From contig JAPOJV010000003.1 in assembly GCA_029978085.1 (NCBI GenBank), forward strand, positions 1 through 57,196: a stretch of DNA of 57,196 nt, given 5' to 3'. Numbering within the stretch: position 1 is the stretch's first letter; each line of letters starts with the position of its first letter. The stretch comes from a bacterium (GTDB lineage Bacteria; Planctomycetota; Planctomycetia; Pirellulales; UBA1268). Under the pieces are notes generated by a model, which was not told the DNA's origin, ran no database searches, and saw only the letters and a program-made list of their open reading frames with translations. A program made the translations under genes and the position numbers. Shown piece after piece: positions 35,775 to 44,980 of this stretch.

Positions 35775-36668
35775 TCAGCGAATCGGAAGCGGGCTCTGGG
35801 CACCGACGGGAAACGGCTGCGGCGGGGCCTGCGGCGCGACGGACTGATACCGCGGACCGGTCGGTGCGAAGCCCGGTGCCGCGGCGGGCGCGGCGCCCTG
35901 AGCGGGCGCGGTGAATCCGCTTGCCGCAGGTCGTGGCGGCGGCGCGAAACCGGGTGTCGGCTGCGCTGGTGCCGGCGCGTTCCAGCCGGCCGGCATCGGC
36001 GCACCGCCGAATGCCGTTCCGCCGCCCGCCTGCTGCCCCCCCTGCCCGGCCGGCCCGCCTCCTGTCCAGGCGGCCGCCGATGTCACCCCTTCCCAGATGG
36101 CGGCGAGCGCCGACGGCTGGCCGGCAACCGGCGACTGCGTGGCATCACCACCGTTCCGGAGCGTGTCCTCGAACTGCTTCACGAACGGATTGACGGCCTC
36201 AGCGACCTCGCGAGGGAGGATCTCGTCGGCCCGGCTCATCACCTCGGCCACGATGCGTCCGCTGTGGCTGCCCACGATCTGCGGCCGGTAGGCGGGAGCC
36301 ATGGTGACGGCGAAAAACGTGATCACGATGCACAGCAGCGCCCCCTTGGCGATGCCCAGGAGCAGGCCGAGCTGGTGATCGAAGGCCGACAGGTGAACCG
36401 CATCGATGGCCCCGGACACCACACGAAAGAGGAGCCAGACGACGAGCGACGTGCCCACATACAGGGCGAGCATCGCGATCAGCCGGTTCCACGGGGCGGG
36501 CTGCCCGATGAAGGGTGCGAGCTGTCCCGCGAATCGCATGGCGACAAACGTGCTGGCCGCGATGCCCGCGATCCAGGCGATCTGCCAGACGATTCCTTTG
36601 AAATAGCCGAGCACGGCCGCGGCAGCCAGGATGCCCAGCATCATCAAGTCATAGCCTTCGACCGCCAT
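35775..36668 (-). CDS. CvpA-family membrane protein
   Basis: 297 residues. Four hydrophobic helices in the first ~165 residues (LMMLGILAAAAVLGYFKGIVW, IAWIAGIAASTFVAM, LYVGTSLVVWLLFRVVSG, LLGIAKGALLCIVITFF) with the G-x-x-K-G-x-x-W and GIAKG motifs of CvpA. CvpA takes part in envelope homeostasis and is known for colicin V production. The C-terminal ~100 residues are Pro/Ala/Gly-rich and probably disordered. The start at 36668 is the ATG directly before the first helix; the frame extends upstream to 37037 without structure. Confidence 0.8.
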   Translation of the reverse strand: MAVEGYDLMMLGILAAAAVLGYFKGIVWQIAWIAGIAASTFVAMRFAGQLAPFIGQPAPWNRLIAMLALYVGTSLVVWLLFRVVSGAIDAVHLSAFDHQLGLLLGIAKGALLCIVITFFAVTMAPAYRPQIVGSHSGRIVAEVMSRADEILPREVAEAVNPFVKQFEDTLRNGGDATQSPVAGQPSALAAIWEGVTSAAAWTGGGPAGQGGQQAGGGTAFGGAPMPAGWNAPAPAQPTPGFAPPPRPAASGFTAPAQGAAPAAAPGFAPTGPRYQSVAPQAPPQPFPVGAQSPLPIR

Positions 36669-37051
36669 CGCATATGGTCCGAGGGTGATGAAAAGCGCCG
36701 TGTCGGGGCGGAAGTCTAGAAGGGTGCGCCCGAAATCCGAAGCCCAAAAGACGGAACAGACGTCCAATCTTACGCAGAAGCACGCGGCCGCAACGCCGAC
36801 GCAGCCGACACAAGCCACCTCGCCTTCCGCAAGCCCCCAAACACCCCAGGCGTCGCGTATTCCCATCAATTTGGCGGCGGTGGGGAAGTGCAGGGGATAG
36901 CGGACGGTCCGCTGACGGCCGCCCGCAGGTTTGTCGATAGATACCGCGAGGAACCGCGCACGGGGGCCGAAGGCTCCCGGTGCGTCGTGCCTCCGGCGTG
37001 GCTGCAATCTTGCATAGCCACCTGAAGCGGTGTTCAAGGGGGATCGTCGCA
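36669..37051. other. Intergenic region between divergent cvpA and hydrolase genes
   Basis: 383 bases. A short palindrome GCGGACGGTCCGC (36899-36911) and a GC-rich inverted stretch at about 36910-36930 are the only structures I see. No credible coding frame. Promoters for both genes must lie here but I could not identify boxes with confidence. Confidence 0.4.
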
Positions 37052-37777
37052 GTGCCCGGGTTCCGCGAGCACATCACGGGGTCGTCGATCGTGGGCGTGG
37101 CCTACGGTGCAGCGGCCTGGTATGTGGGCGACATGCACCCGCTGACATGCGCCCTCGGCGGCGGCCTGTGCGCCGTGTCGGGCATGCTGCCCGACCTCGA
37201 TAGCGGCCCGGGCATCCCGCTCAAGGAGAGCGTCGCCTTCGCCGCGGCGGTGGTGCCAATGCTGATGATCCACCGTTTCCAACAGCTCGGCTTGCCGCTC
37301 GAGGCGATCATCCTCGCCGGCGCCAGCATCTATCTCGCTATCCGCTTCGGTCTCTCCTGGCTGCTCAAAAACTATTCGCACCACCGCGGGATGTTTCACA
37401 GCCTGCCGGCAGCCGCGATCGCAGGCCAGACCACGTTCCTCGCCTTCGCGGCAGAAGAGCCGCTGCGCCGCTACTTCGTCTCCAGCGCCGTCGTGCTCGG
37501 CTTCCTCACGCACCTCGTGCTCGACGAGATCTGGAGCGTGAAGATGGGATGGTTCGGCCCGAAGGTGAAGAAGTCGTTCGGCACGGCCATGAAGTTCAAC
37601 GGCCCCGACCTGTGGCCGAACCTGCTCACCTACGCGCTCGCACTCATCCTCGGCCTGCTCGCGGCGGGCGACGCCGCCTGGACCGAAAAAATGGCCAATG
37701 TCCGGCAGCAGATGGAGCAAGCCACCCGCACCTACTCCTATCCCCAGACGCCGCAACAGTGGCAAATCCGCCGCTAG
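37052..37777 (+). CDS. DUF457 (YdjM-type) membrane-bound metal-dependent hydrolase
   Basis: 241 residues. GFREHITGSSIVGVAYG at the N-terminus, GMLPDLDSGPG (about 48-58), NYSHHRGMFHSLPAA (about 105-119) and LTHLVLDEIW carry the conserved His/Asp residues of this family, with several membrane helices between them. YdjM-like proteins are presumed zinc hydrolases acting at the membrane. GTG at 37052 is chosen because AAGGGGGA (37036-37043) stands eight bases before it. Confidence 0.8.
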   Translation: MPGFREHITGSSIVGVAYGAAAWYVGDMHPLTCALGGGLCAVSGMLPDLDSGPGIPLKESVAFAAAVVPMLMIHRFQQLGLPLEAIILAGASIYLAIRFGLSWLLKNYSHHRGMFHSLPAAAIAGQTTFLAFAAEEPLRRYFVSSAVVLGFLTHLVLDEIWSVKMGWFGPKVKKSFGTAMKFNGPDLWPNLLTYALALILGLLAAGDAAWTEKMANVRQQMEQATRTYSYPQTPQQWQIRR

Positions 37778-37822
37778 AAGCGCCAGCCGGTAGGATGGGG
37801 CGCTTCCCGACAACGGTGACCG

Positions 37823-38743
37823 ATGGATCTGCTGTTTGCCGCCTCGCTGCCTGACGCCTCGGCGCTGACCGGGCTCGTGCTCTATCTCACCCTGATCGCG
37901 GCCGCGGCCTTCGCAGGCGGCTCGTCGGTCGCGTTCCTTTCGCTCGGCCACCGGCCGATGCAGGTGCTCTTGTCGCTCACCGGCGGCGTGCTCCTGGGCG
38001 TGGGCATGCTCCATCTCTTTCCCCACGCCTGCCTCGCCCTGCGGGGTGATGTCGAGACGACCGCCGGATGGGCGCTCGGTGGATTCTTTCTCATGTTTCT
38101 GCTGGAGCGAGCCTTTCACGGCCACGCCCACCACACGGCCGATGGCGGGCACGACTGCGGGCATGACCATGATCACGACCACGGCCACCATGACACGCAC
38201 GCCCACGCGGCGCCGACCTCTCCGTGGGCCTGGTGCGGCGCCTTTGCGGGCCTCGCACTCCACAGCCTCGCTGACGGCGCGGCACTCGCGGCGTCGGTCA
38301 ATGCCGACGCGGCGCACGGCGGCGGCCTGCTCTCCGGCCTGGCGACGTTTCTCGCGATCCTGCTCCACAAGCCGTTCGACGCCGCGATCATCGCCACACT
38401 GATGGCCTCGGCGGACACCGCCCCACGGCTGCGCACGATCGTCAACGTGGCCTACGCCCTGGTCGTGCCCCTCGGTGCGGCCTGCTTTCTCGCCAGCCTC
38501 CAGCTCTTTGGCGGGCACCAGACCGAGGTGCTCGGCATCGCGATGGCGATGGCCGCCGGCGCCTTCCTCTGCATCGCCGCGGCCGACCTCCTGCCCGAAG
38601 TGCAGTTCCACAGCCACGATCGCGTGCTGCTGACGGCGTCACTCGCTCTCGGGCTGGCACTCGCCTGGGGCATCAGCCTCGTCGAGCGGTCGTCGCATTC
38701 CCACGCCGCCCACGCGGCGGCAATCGCCCCCGACGCTCACTGA
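37823..38743 (+). CDS. ZIP-family metal transporter
   Basis: 306 residues with about eight membrane helices. A His-rich loop (HGHAHHTADGG...HDHDHDHGHHDTHAH, about 99-130) precedes the metal-site helices GLALHSLADGAALAA (about 143-157) and LHKPFDAAII (about 178-187), which hold the conserved H-S-x-x-D-G and H-K-x-x-D motifs of the ZIP fold. It likely imports zinc or another divalent metal. It begins 45 bases after the hydrolase gene, and a second His cluster closes the C-terminus. Confidence 0.9.
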   Translation: MDLLFAASLPDASALTGLVLYLTLIAAAAFAGGSSVAFLSLGHRPMQVLLSLTGGVLLGVGMLHLFPHACLALRGDVETTAGWALGGFFLMFLLERAFHGHAHHTADGGHDCGHDHDHDHGHHDTHAHAAPTSPWAWCGAFAGLALHSLADGAALAASVNADAAHGGGLLSGLATFLAILLHKPFDAAIIATLMASADTAPRLRTIVNVAYALVVPLGAACFLASLQLFGGHQTEVLGIAMAMAAGAFLCIAAADLLPEVQFHSHDRVLLTASLALGLALAWGISLVERSSHSHAAHAAAIAPDAH

Positions 38744-39294
38744 GGCTGGTCGACGTCCAGGCCGCGGGCGACTCGTTCGTGGCGGACGGCCTCCATGACC
38801 TCGCCGATCAGATCCTGCTGACGGCGAATCTGCGGCACCTGGGCCTGAAACAGCCAGGCGATGGCTGCCGCCAGGCCGATGCCGCCGACGAGATGCGGCG
38901 TCACCCACTCCTGCGTGCCCTTCCGGCCCGACGCCGGATCGGCCGCGCCGCCGAGAGCCACGATCCCGACCACGGCCAGCATGCCGAGGAGCGCGAACGG
39001 AAACGCCCGACGCTTCAGCCGCTTGCTGCGTTCGAGCAGCGACGCATCGAGCCGGTAGGTCTCGACGACCTCGCGGCACCAGCGACTCGTGCCGATGAAG
39101 TAGGTCACCGCCATACTGTTGACGAGCACGACGACGAGCGCCGCGAGCACACCCGACAGCCGGTGGACGGTGCCCCACCTTTGCACCTGCGGATCGACGA
39201 CTCCATGGAGATCGCCGAGCCAGAGCCCAAGGCCGGCGGTGGCCGCCATGAGGGCCACCGCGAACCACGCCGCCCGGGAAAACACCACCGCCAT
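38737..39294 (-). CDS. Small membrane protein of unknown function
   Basis: 185 residues with four hydrophobic helices: AAWFAVALMAATAGLGLWLG, LSGVLAALVVVLVNSMAVTYFIG, FPFALLGMLAVVGIVALGG and GIGLAAAIAWLFQ. A basic/acidic loop (ERSKRLKRRA) sits between helices 2 and 3. Two His residues on helices could bind haem, as in small cytochrome-b-like proteins, but this is a guess. Start chosen at the ATG 39294, next to the first helix. Its 3' end overlaps the ZIP gene by seven bases (convergent). Confidence 0.65.
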   Translation of the reverse strand: MAVVFSRAAWFAVALMAATAGLGLWLGDLHGVVDPQVQRWGTVHRLSGVLAALVVVLVNSMAVTYFIGTSRWCREVVETYRLDASLLERSKRLKRRAFPFALLGMLAVVGIVALGGAADPASGRKGTQEWVTPHLVGGIGLAAAIAWLFQAQVPQIRRQQDLIGEVMEAVRHERVARGLDVDQPQ

Positions 39295-39368
39295 GACTGC
39301 CTCTGTTCGTTGCCGCACGTCTGCCAGCGGCGCTGCACCGCCGCCGTCGCCGTTATAGGCTGAGACCG

Positions 39369-40460
39369 ATGAGCCCACCACCGACCAGCCCCGTTTCCGC
39401 CGTGGATCGCCCCGTTCTCCTGCTCACCTGCGGCGACCCGGCCGGCATCGGCCCCGAGATCATCTGGCTCGCCTGGGCGGCCACGCCGGCCCACGCCCGC
39501 GTGCGGCTGCGTGTCGTCGGCGATACCGCCATGCTCGCCGCGACCATCCGCGGGCGGCATGGCCTCCCTCCCCTGCGGATCACGTCGATCCCCGCCGATG
39601 ACCCACGAGCATCGGCCCGCGACGAACTGCTGGTGATCGATCCCTCAACACCGGGAGCCACTGCCGACGCAATCCCGCTGGCCACGATCACGGCTGCTGG
39701 TGGCCGCGCGGCCGCCTCGGCGGTGCTCGGAGCGCATGACCTCGTCGCCCGCGGCCTCGCCCACGCGATCGTCACGGGCCCACTCCACAAGGAGGCGCTG
39801 CACGCGGCTGGCTATGACGTTCCGGGCCACACGGAATTGCTCGCGCGGGCCTGCGGCCTGCCGGATGATGCCGCCTCGATGATGCTCTGGCTGCCAGCGC
39901 AGGCGGACGGCGCGCATGCCGATCGGTCAGCTGGCCTCGGGGTCGTGCACGTCACGCTGCACGAGTCGCTCCGCACCGCGATCGCCCGGCTCTCGACGTC
40001 TGGCATCGTCGCCGCCGGCCGGCGGCTTGCAGCGCTGCTGCCCCCCCTGCTCGGCCGCCCGCCGCGAATCGCCGTGGCCGCGCTCAACCCGCACGGCGGC
40101 GAGGGGGGCCTGTTTGGCGACGAAGAAGGTCGGCTCATCGCGCCGGCCGTGGCCGCCCTGTGTGCCGCGGGCATCGACGCCGCCGGCCCGCTCCCGGCTG
40201 ACACGCTGTTCCTGCGTGCCAGCCGCGGCGAGTTCGACGGCGTGGTGGCGCTCTACCACGACCAAGGCCATATCCCGATCAAGCTGCTCGGCATGCACCG
40301 CGCCGTGAACATCACGCTCGGCCTGCCGCTCGTGCGGACGAGCGTGGCACATGGCACGGGGTTCGACATCGTGGGCACCGGCGCCGCTGATCCGGCGAGC
40401 ATGCTCGCGGCGATCGACGCCGCCGAGCGACTCGTCCACGCCGGCTGGCCGCCGTTGTAG
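39369..40460 (+). CDS. pdxA: 4-hydroxythreonine-4-phosphate dehydrogenase
   Basis: 363 residues. CGDPAGIGPEI (about 21-31), the metal-binding GHTELLA (His near 157), VTGPLHKEALHAAG, ALNPHGGEGGLFGDEE (about 237-252) and LYHDQGHIPIKLL (about 296-308) are the PdxA signatures. The enzyme oxidises 4-phosphohydroxy-L-threonine in pyridoxal phosphate synthesis. Start ATG 39369, divergent from the small membrane protein. Palindromes follow the stop. Confidence 0.94.
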   Translation: MSPPPTSPVSAVDRPVLLLTCGDPAGIGPEIIWLAWAATPAHARVRLRVVGDTAMLAATIRGRHGLPPLRITSIPADDPRASARDELLVIDPSTPGATADAIPLATITAAGGRAAASAVLGAHDLVARGLAHAIVTGPLHKEALHAAGYDVPGHTELLARACGLPDDAASMMLWLPAQADGAHADRSAGLGVVHVTLHESLRTAIARLSTSGIVAAGRRLAALLPPLLGRPPRIAVAALNPHGGEGGLFGDEEGRLIAPAVAALCAAGIDAAGPLPADTLFLRASRGEFDGVVALYHDQGHIPIKLLGMHRAVNITLGLPLVRTSVAHGTGFDIVGTGAADPASMLAAIDAAERLVHAGWPPL

Positions 40461-40513
40461 GTGCAGATTGTCAATCTGCACACGGCAGCCAACCGCAGAT
40501 TACCAGCCTGCGG
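40461..40513. terminator. Bidirectional hairpins between convergent genes
   Basis: A perfect palindrome with 10-base arms (GTGCAGATTG and CAATCTGCAC, one central T) directly follows the pdxA stop, and a second hairpin CCGCAG...CTGCGG (40493-40498 and 40508-40513) lies between it and the stop of the next gene. They probably end transcription of both convergent genes; no long T-run is seen. Confidence 0.6.
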
Positions 40514-40528
40514 CTACGGGTAGTGCGA

Positions 40529-41551
40529 TCACGGCCGCATCAACTGCAACGATTTGACGTGCTGCTCGGTCACGTCCATCAGGCCCGTGGTGGCGGGCTG
40601 ATAGAAGAACGCCGCCGTATCGACCGGACCACCGAGCTGCGGCTCGTCGATGTCGAGCACCGCGATCGGTTCGGGCTCCGCGCCGCTGGCGACCGGCCGT
40701 GGCCCCGGAATGCCGAGCCACTCCACGCGGCGCAGCAGGAGGTCGCTGCGACCGATCGCCAGTCGAATCCGCCACGGCATGCCGTCAGGAAGCGCGGCCG
40801 CTGGCACGCCGTCGGGCTGCTTCGCCTGTTCGGCCAAATCGGGCATCAGACCGGCGAACCGTTCCGGAACCCAGACGCCCTCGACGACCCACACACTCGC
40901 GCCGCCGAAGTCCGCGGCTGTCGCAGTCGTGAACCGAAATGACTCGCGGAGTAGCCAGAGCATCCGCGGCAGCCCTCCGAGGTAGGGCGAGGAATCGACG
41001 CCCTCCGGAGCCTTGAGCTGTTCGAGCTGGTCGAGCACGCGGCGGACATCGACCCGCTGGAGCATCGCCGTCTCGGGGCCGTTGCGTCGATAGCTCCAGC
41101 AGAACAGGCCGTCGCAGACCTCCAGTTGCTCGAACGATTCCGTGTCACACTTTAAAGTTGACTCGAAGCGAAACCGCCGCTCACTCCCCTGCCCTGCCTG
41201 CACGTAGCGGCCGGCGCCGACGAGCACGCGGTCGCCAATCCGCGCCTTCTGTCTGATGCGGCAGGAAAACGAGTCGGCCCGCGAAATCGCGGCGAGCGCT
41301 CCGGCCACGATCCGTTCCGCCTGAGGGCTGTCAGCGGCATCGGCAGCCGCGACGCCTGCCGCCCTCGGCGGAGCAGGCGCAGTCGTTGCCAGCGCGGCCG
41401 CCGGCCGTCGGCTGTAGACGCTCGCGGCCGGCGGATCTGCCCAGGCCACGCCCCATGCGCTGCCGGCCACGACGAGCACCGCCACAGTCGCGCGCTGCCG
41501 CCACGGCAAACAGGGAGGTCTGCGAAGGGTGAGGCACGTCAGGCGAGGCAC
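40529..41551 (-). CDS. Exported LolA-like protein of unknown function
   Basis: 340 residues from a GTG at 41551, which gives a good signal peptide (ATVAVLVVAGSAWGVAWA). The mature part begins with an Ala/Pro stretch, then a half-barrel-like domain: FSCRIRQKARIGDRVLVGAG, RRFRFESTLKCD and LEVCDGLFCWSY, similar to the LolA/RseB fold of lipoprotein carriers. The C-terminus (VLDIDEPQLGGPVDTAAFFY) also matches planctomycete homologues that I recall. No ATG exists near the signal peptide, and the frame is open far upstream. Confidence 0.65.
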   Translation of the reverse strand: MPRLTCLTLRRPPCLPWRQRATVAVLVVAGSAWGVAWADPPAASVYSRRPAAALATTAPAPPRAAGVAAADAADSPQAERIVAGALAAISRADSFSCRIRQKARIGDRVLVGAGRYVQAGQGSERRFRFESTLKCDTESFEQLEVCDGLFCWSYRRNGPETAMLQRVDVRRVLDQLEQLKAPEGVDSSPYLGGLPRMLWLLRESFRFTTATAADFGGASVWVVEGVWVPERFAGLMPDLAEQAKQPDGVPAAALPDGMPWRIRLAIGRSDLLLRRVEWLGIPGPRPVASGAEPEPIAVLDIDEPQLGGPVDTAAFFYQPATTGLMDVTEQHVKSLQLMRP

Positions 41552-41764
41552 GGCTGCGTCGAGTTTGAGGATTTTGCCAAAGAATCGGCCACGGCCGCGT
41601 CGAAATACCACCGTCGGAGCGATCGAATCGCACGCGAGCGGCCGCGGTGACCAGCGGGCCGGGAGTGTACGGAATCGAGACCGGTTCGGCCCACGGCGAA
41701 ACCGCGGGCAAAACCGCCGATCGCGGCCGACGCCAACCCGTTTTCCAGGCCCGGAGGTGATCTG

Positions 41765-43039
41765 ATGCTGAACCGACGTCTGCACGGATTCGTCGGCATG
41801 TCGTTGGTGGCGTCGCTGACAGGCTGCCACATCGCAGCCAACTCACCGCTCAGCGGCCTCGCCCAGATTCGCCCCGTGGCGACCCCGCACACCAACGTTC
41901 TGCCACCGGCAGCGATGCTGCAGCATCCGGGCCCGGGTGTGGAAGGCCCTGGCCCTGGCATCATCACGCCCGCCTCCTACGAGGCCGCGCTCGATGCGTC
42001 GGGCGCCGGTGGTGGCTTTGGCGGTGGCGGCGACGGCGGAGCGATCGGAGCGGCCTTCGCCCCCACGTCGCAGATCGGCTTCATGGGCCCCGACGGCATG
42101 CAGGTGCGTTGGGACATCTCAGCCGCCGGTGGCTTCGACTCGCCGCCGCTCGTGAGCCCCGGTCGCTACGACTTCCCGCAAGGGGGCATCTATCGGCTCA
42201 AGCTCACCGACATCCCGGGCCGTGAGGGGCTCGAACTCTATCCCTCGCTCGAAGTCGCTCCGGTGACGCCGCGGACGGCGGCCTACCTGGCCCACAACGC
42301 GGTGCCGTTCCAACTCACCGAGGAAGACCTCGACCAGGTGACGACCGGCAACTTCGTGACGAAGGTCGTCTACCTGCCCGACGCGGAGTATCAGGAGCTT
42401 GCGGTCGCCGGCGTCGAAACGCTCGTCAGCACCCGGCTCGATCCGGGATGTGATCCGGTGGTCGAGGCCGATCGCCGCGGCTCGATCCTGGCGATCATCC
42501 GCATCGGCAACAAGGACCTCCAGGCACCCGGTTCGGCAGGCACAGGCGGTGGCGGCCTCGCGGCAACGGGCTTCGGTGGCGGGGCCGGCGGCGAGGCCTG
42601 CGGCATCGCGGCGCCCATGGGCATGCCCGCAGGCGGCGATCCGTCGCAGCTGCCGCCGGCGTTCGTCGCCGGAATGACTGCACCCGAATACGGCATGCCG
42701 CGGGTCGGCACGCCGATCGGCCTGCCCGGTCCGGCCCACATCCCGCTCGGCATCCCGGCCGGCCTGCAGCGGCACTCGATCACGAACCACACCAAGATGC
42801 ACATCCCGCCGCCGTCGCGGTCGGTCGGTCTGCACGTGCAGCAGGCCCCGGGACTCAGCTATCCGAAGCCGGCCCGCCATGCCTATGTGGCCGAGCGGCA
42901 TGACGTGCCCCACATCAAGCTCCGGCAGCCGCCCGAAGACCGCACGCGGTTCGTCGGCAACGGCGGCCCCGACCCCGACGCCCTCGGCCCGGGCCTGATC
43001 CTCGGCGGGGCCCCCTGCCCGCCCGAGCCGATGGAGTGA
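41765..43039 (+). CDS. Putative lipoprotein of a planctomycete-specific family
   Basis: 424 residues. A lipobox-like LTGC (Cys21) suggests lipidation. The middle (about 100-250) contains GPDGMQVRWDISAAGGF, PGRYDFPQGGIYRLKLTDIPGRE and DRRGSILAIIRIGNKD, which I know as a conserved block in planctomycete hypothetical proteins. The flanks are Gly- and Pro-rich. The next gene encodes a clear paralogue of the middle block. Function unknown; a surface or outer-membrane role is plausible. It overlaps the next gene by four bases. Confidence 0.75.
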   Translation: MLNRRLHGFVGMSLVASLTGCHIAANSPLSGLAQIRPVATPHTNVLPPAAMLQHPGPGVEGPGPGIITPASYEAALDASGAGGGFGGGGDGGAIGAAFAPTSQIGFMGPDGMQVRWDISAAGGFDSPPLVSPGRYDFPQGGIYRLKLTDIPGREGLELYPSLEVAPVTPRTAAYLAHNAVPFQLTEEDLDQVTTGNFVTKVVYLPDAEYQELAVAGVETLVSTRLDPGCDPVVEADRRGSILAIIRIGNKDLQAPGSAGTGGGGLAATGFGGGAGGEACGIAAPMGMPAGGDPSQLPPAFVAGMTAPEYGMPRVGTPIGLPGPAHIPLGIPAGLQRHSITNHTKMHIPPPSRSVGLHVQQAPGLSYPKPARHAYVAERHDVPHIKLRQPPEDRTRFVGNGGPDPDALGPGLILGGAPCPPEPME

Positions 43040-43743
43040 CACCCGTGCCCATCCGCTGGACTCGAAACCACACACCACACCTTTTCCGGACAGGGACCGT
43101 GCTGCTGAACCCATGCTGGCAGCCGGCGATCACTCTGCTCGTGCTCGTGACCTTGGTGGGCATTCCCCGCCAGGCCATCGCAGCCGAGCGACTCGAGCGG
43201 ATCGCCGTGCTTGCAGAACCGGGAGCGATTGGCGCCAGCCATGGGTCTCAGCTCGGTCCCCGTCCGGAATCGGTGTGCCCCGACTTCGTCCAGCCCGTCG
43301 AGATCCGCGGTCCCGAAGGCATGCTCGTCTCGATCGAGACGGCGGCCGGCTGGTCGCCGCTTAGGCCGGCCCCCTACCGCATGGGCCTCGTCGTCGGCGA
43401 AGCCTATCGGGTCCGCATCGGTGGGATCGAGGGCTCTGAGGGACAGGAAGTGTTTCCGTCGGTCCGGGTGCTCGCGAAGCTCGCCACGCCTGCCGGCCAG
43501 GCCTGGCGGTTTCCCGTGGAGATCACGATCGACCCCGACGACCTGCGGCTCGCGCTCGACGGCGCCCACGTGCGGCGGGTCGTCTACTCCGCCTGCGATG
43601 CCGAGCAGCCCGACATCCTGCCGGCAGCCTGGTTCGACGTGAAGCCGGGCCACGACGCCCTGGCCGTGGCGGGCACGCTCGGTGATCCCGTCGCCGAGAT
43701 CGTGATCGGCAACCGTGTGCCCTCGGCGGAAGCGATCCGATGA
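43036..43743 (+). CDS. Paralogue of the preceding lipoprotein, exported
   Basis: 235 residues. A hydrophobic segment (LLVLVTLVGIPRQAIA, about 34-49) serves as a late signal peptide. VEIRGPEGMLVSIETAAG, APYRMGLVVGEAYRVRIGGIEG and VFPSVRVLAKL align with the middle of the preceding gene product (GPDGMQVRWDISAAGG, GRYDFPQGGIYRLKLTDIPG, LYPSLEVAP). It is shorter and lacks the Gly-rich tails. ATGA overlaps on both sides show one operon of three genes. Confidence 0.72.
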   Translation: MTPVPIRWTRNHTPHLFRTGTVLLNPCWQPAITLLVLVTLVGIPRQAIAAERLERIAVLAEPGAIGASHGSQLGPRPESVCPDFVQPVEIRGPEGMLVSIETAAGWSPLRPAPYRMGLVVGEAYRVRIGGIEGSEGQEVFPSVRVLAKLATPAGQAWRFPVEITIDPDDLRLALDGAHVRRVVYSACDAEQPDILPAAWFDVKPGHDALAVAGTLGDPVAEIVIGNRVPSAEAIR

Positions 43744-44879
43744 CACACGACACGGCCGACGGAGCGACGCGGTGGCTGCGGATCCTCGCGATCGCGATCG
43801 GCGCGGTCATCCTCGCATCGTGCCGCAGCCTGCCACCGGCGGCCGCCGTCGCCACATCCGCAGCCGTCGCGACCTGCGAGGAAGTGCCGCAGTGCCCCCC
43901 TGCCCCGTGCGACACGTGTGGCCCCATGGCCTGCGTCTGCCTGCCGCGGCCGGTACCGGTGGTCCGCCCCTGCCTCGTCTGCGACGGCGGCGATCATGGT
44001 GCGCCGGCGAAGCCGGTGGGCGCTGCCGATCTCGCGAACCTCACGGCCGGCGACACCGTCGCGCGGTTTCGCCCCGCCGATGAGGGGCCCGACGCCGACT
44101 GCGTCGACATCGCCGTCGCCAGTTGCGCCTGCGTCTACGCGCCGCGGTTCGCCTCCGTTCGTGAGGTCGTGAGGCCCTTCGAGGATGCACGTCCGGAGGG
44201 GCCCCGTGGGCTCGCGCTGAACGAGCGGGCCGGCGAGGAGTCGGAACGCCTGCCGCCCCTGGAACGCACGCAGCCGGTCGGACCGCAGCTCGCCCGCAAG
44301 ACGCTGCCTGGTGTGGCTCTCGAAGAACGGCTCGGCCCGCTCGCCGTCGATCAGGGAGCGATGCCGCACGAAGACGACGGCGTCGTGCAGCCGGTGGCGC
44401 ACGCACTCGACGACGCACCGGAACTTGCCCGCACGTCGCGGCGACCGCTCGCCGTGGTCGGCTTCGACGTGCCGCTCGCCTGGACCCGCGTACAAGCCGC
44501 CAACGTCCTCTCCGACGGCCGTGAGCCGCGGGTCGTAGCCGCCGACAGGGGCACGGCGACGCTCCGGTTCGAAGAGCCGGGCCGTGCCGAGCTCACACTC
44601 TGCAAACGGGCCGGCAGCGACACCGCGAAGCCGGGTGAGGAGCTCGACTTCACGATCGTGCTGCTCAATTCGGGCGACCGGCCGCTCACCGACATCGTGC
44701 TCGTCGACGCGGTGCCGCAGCGGCTCGACTACATCCCCGGATCGGCGGCCGCGAACCTGCCCGCCGACATCACCACCGAAACGGCCGACGACGGCTCGAC
44801 CGTCGTGAAGTGGCGGTTCACCGCACCGCTCCCGGCCGGTGCCAGCGGCTTCGTGCGGTTCCGCACGATCGTCCGGTAA
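43740..44879 (+). CDS. DUF11-domain lipoprotein, Cys-rich N-terminus
   Basis: 379 residues. A lipobox ILASC (Cys28) ends the signal peptide. Residues 45-85 are Cys-rich (CEEVPQCPPAPCDTCGPMACVCLP). The last ~110 residues form a DUF11 domain (TIVLLNSGDRPLTDIVLVDAVPQRLDYIPGSA), a beta-sandwich common in surface and cross-linked envelope proteins. The arrangement of Cys-rich stretch plus DUF11 resembles chlamydial and planctomycete outer-envelope proteins. Last gene of the three-gene lipoprotein operon. Confidence 0.75.
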   Translation: MTHDTADGATRWLRILAIAIGAVILASCRSLPPAAAVATSAAVATCEEVPQCPPAPCDTCGPMACVCLPRPVPVVRPCLVCDGGDHGAPAKPVGAADLANLTAGDTVARFRPADEGPDADCVDIAVASCACVYAPRFASVREVVRPFEDARPEGPRGLALNERAGEESERLPPLERTQPVGPQLARKTLPGVALEERLGPLAVDQGAMPHEDDGVVQPVAHALDDAPELARTSRRPLAVVGFDVPLAWTRVQAANVLSDGREPRVVAADRGTATLRFEEPGRAELTLCKRAGSDTAKPGEELDFTIVLLNSGDRPLTDIVLVDAVPQRLDYIPGSAAANLPADITTETADDGSTVVKWRFTAPLPAGASGFVRFRTIVR

Positions 44880-44980
44880 CCGGCCGAAAGTTGCGGCCCG
44901 GTCGCCGACCGGGGTAGCATTTCAGGCTTGTGCCCCCTCCCCTCCCCTGCCCGCACATGGGCGACCTTCCCGAGGCATTC

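Noticed and set aside
36669..37037. N-terminal extension of CvpA to 37037
   Set aside because: Adds about 120 residues of compositionally odd sequence before the first helix; the ATG at 36668 starts right at the family pattern.
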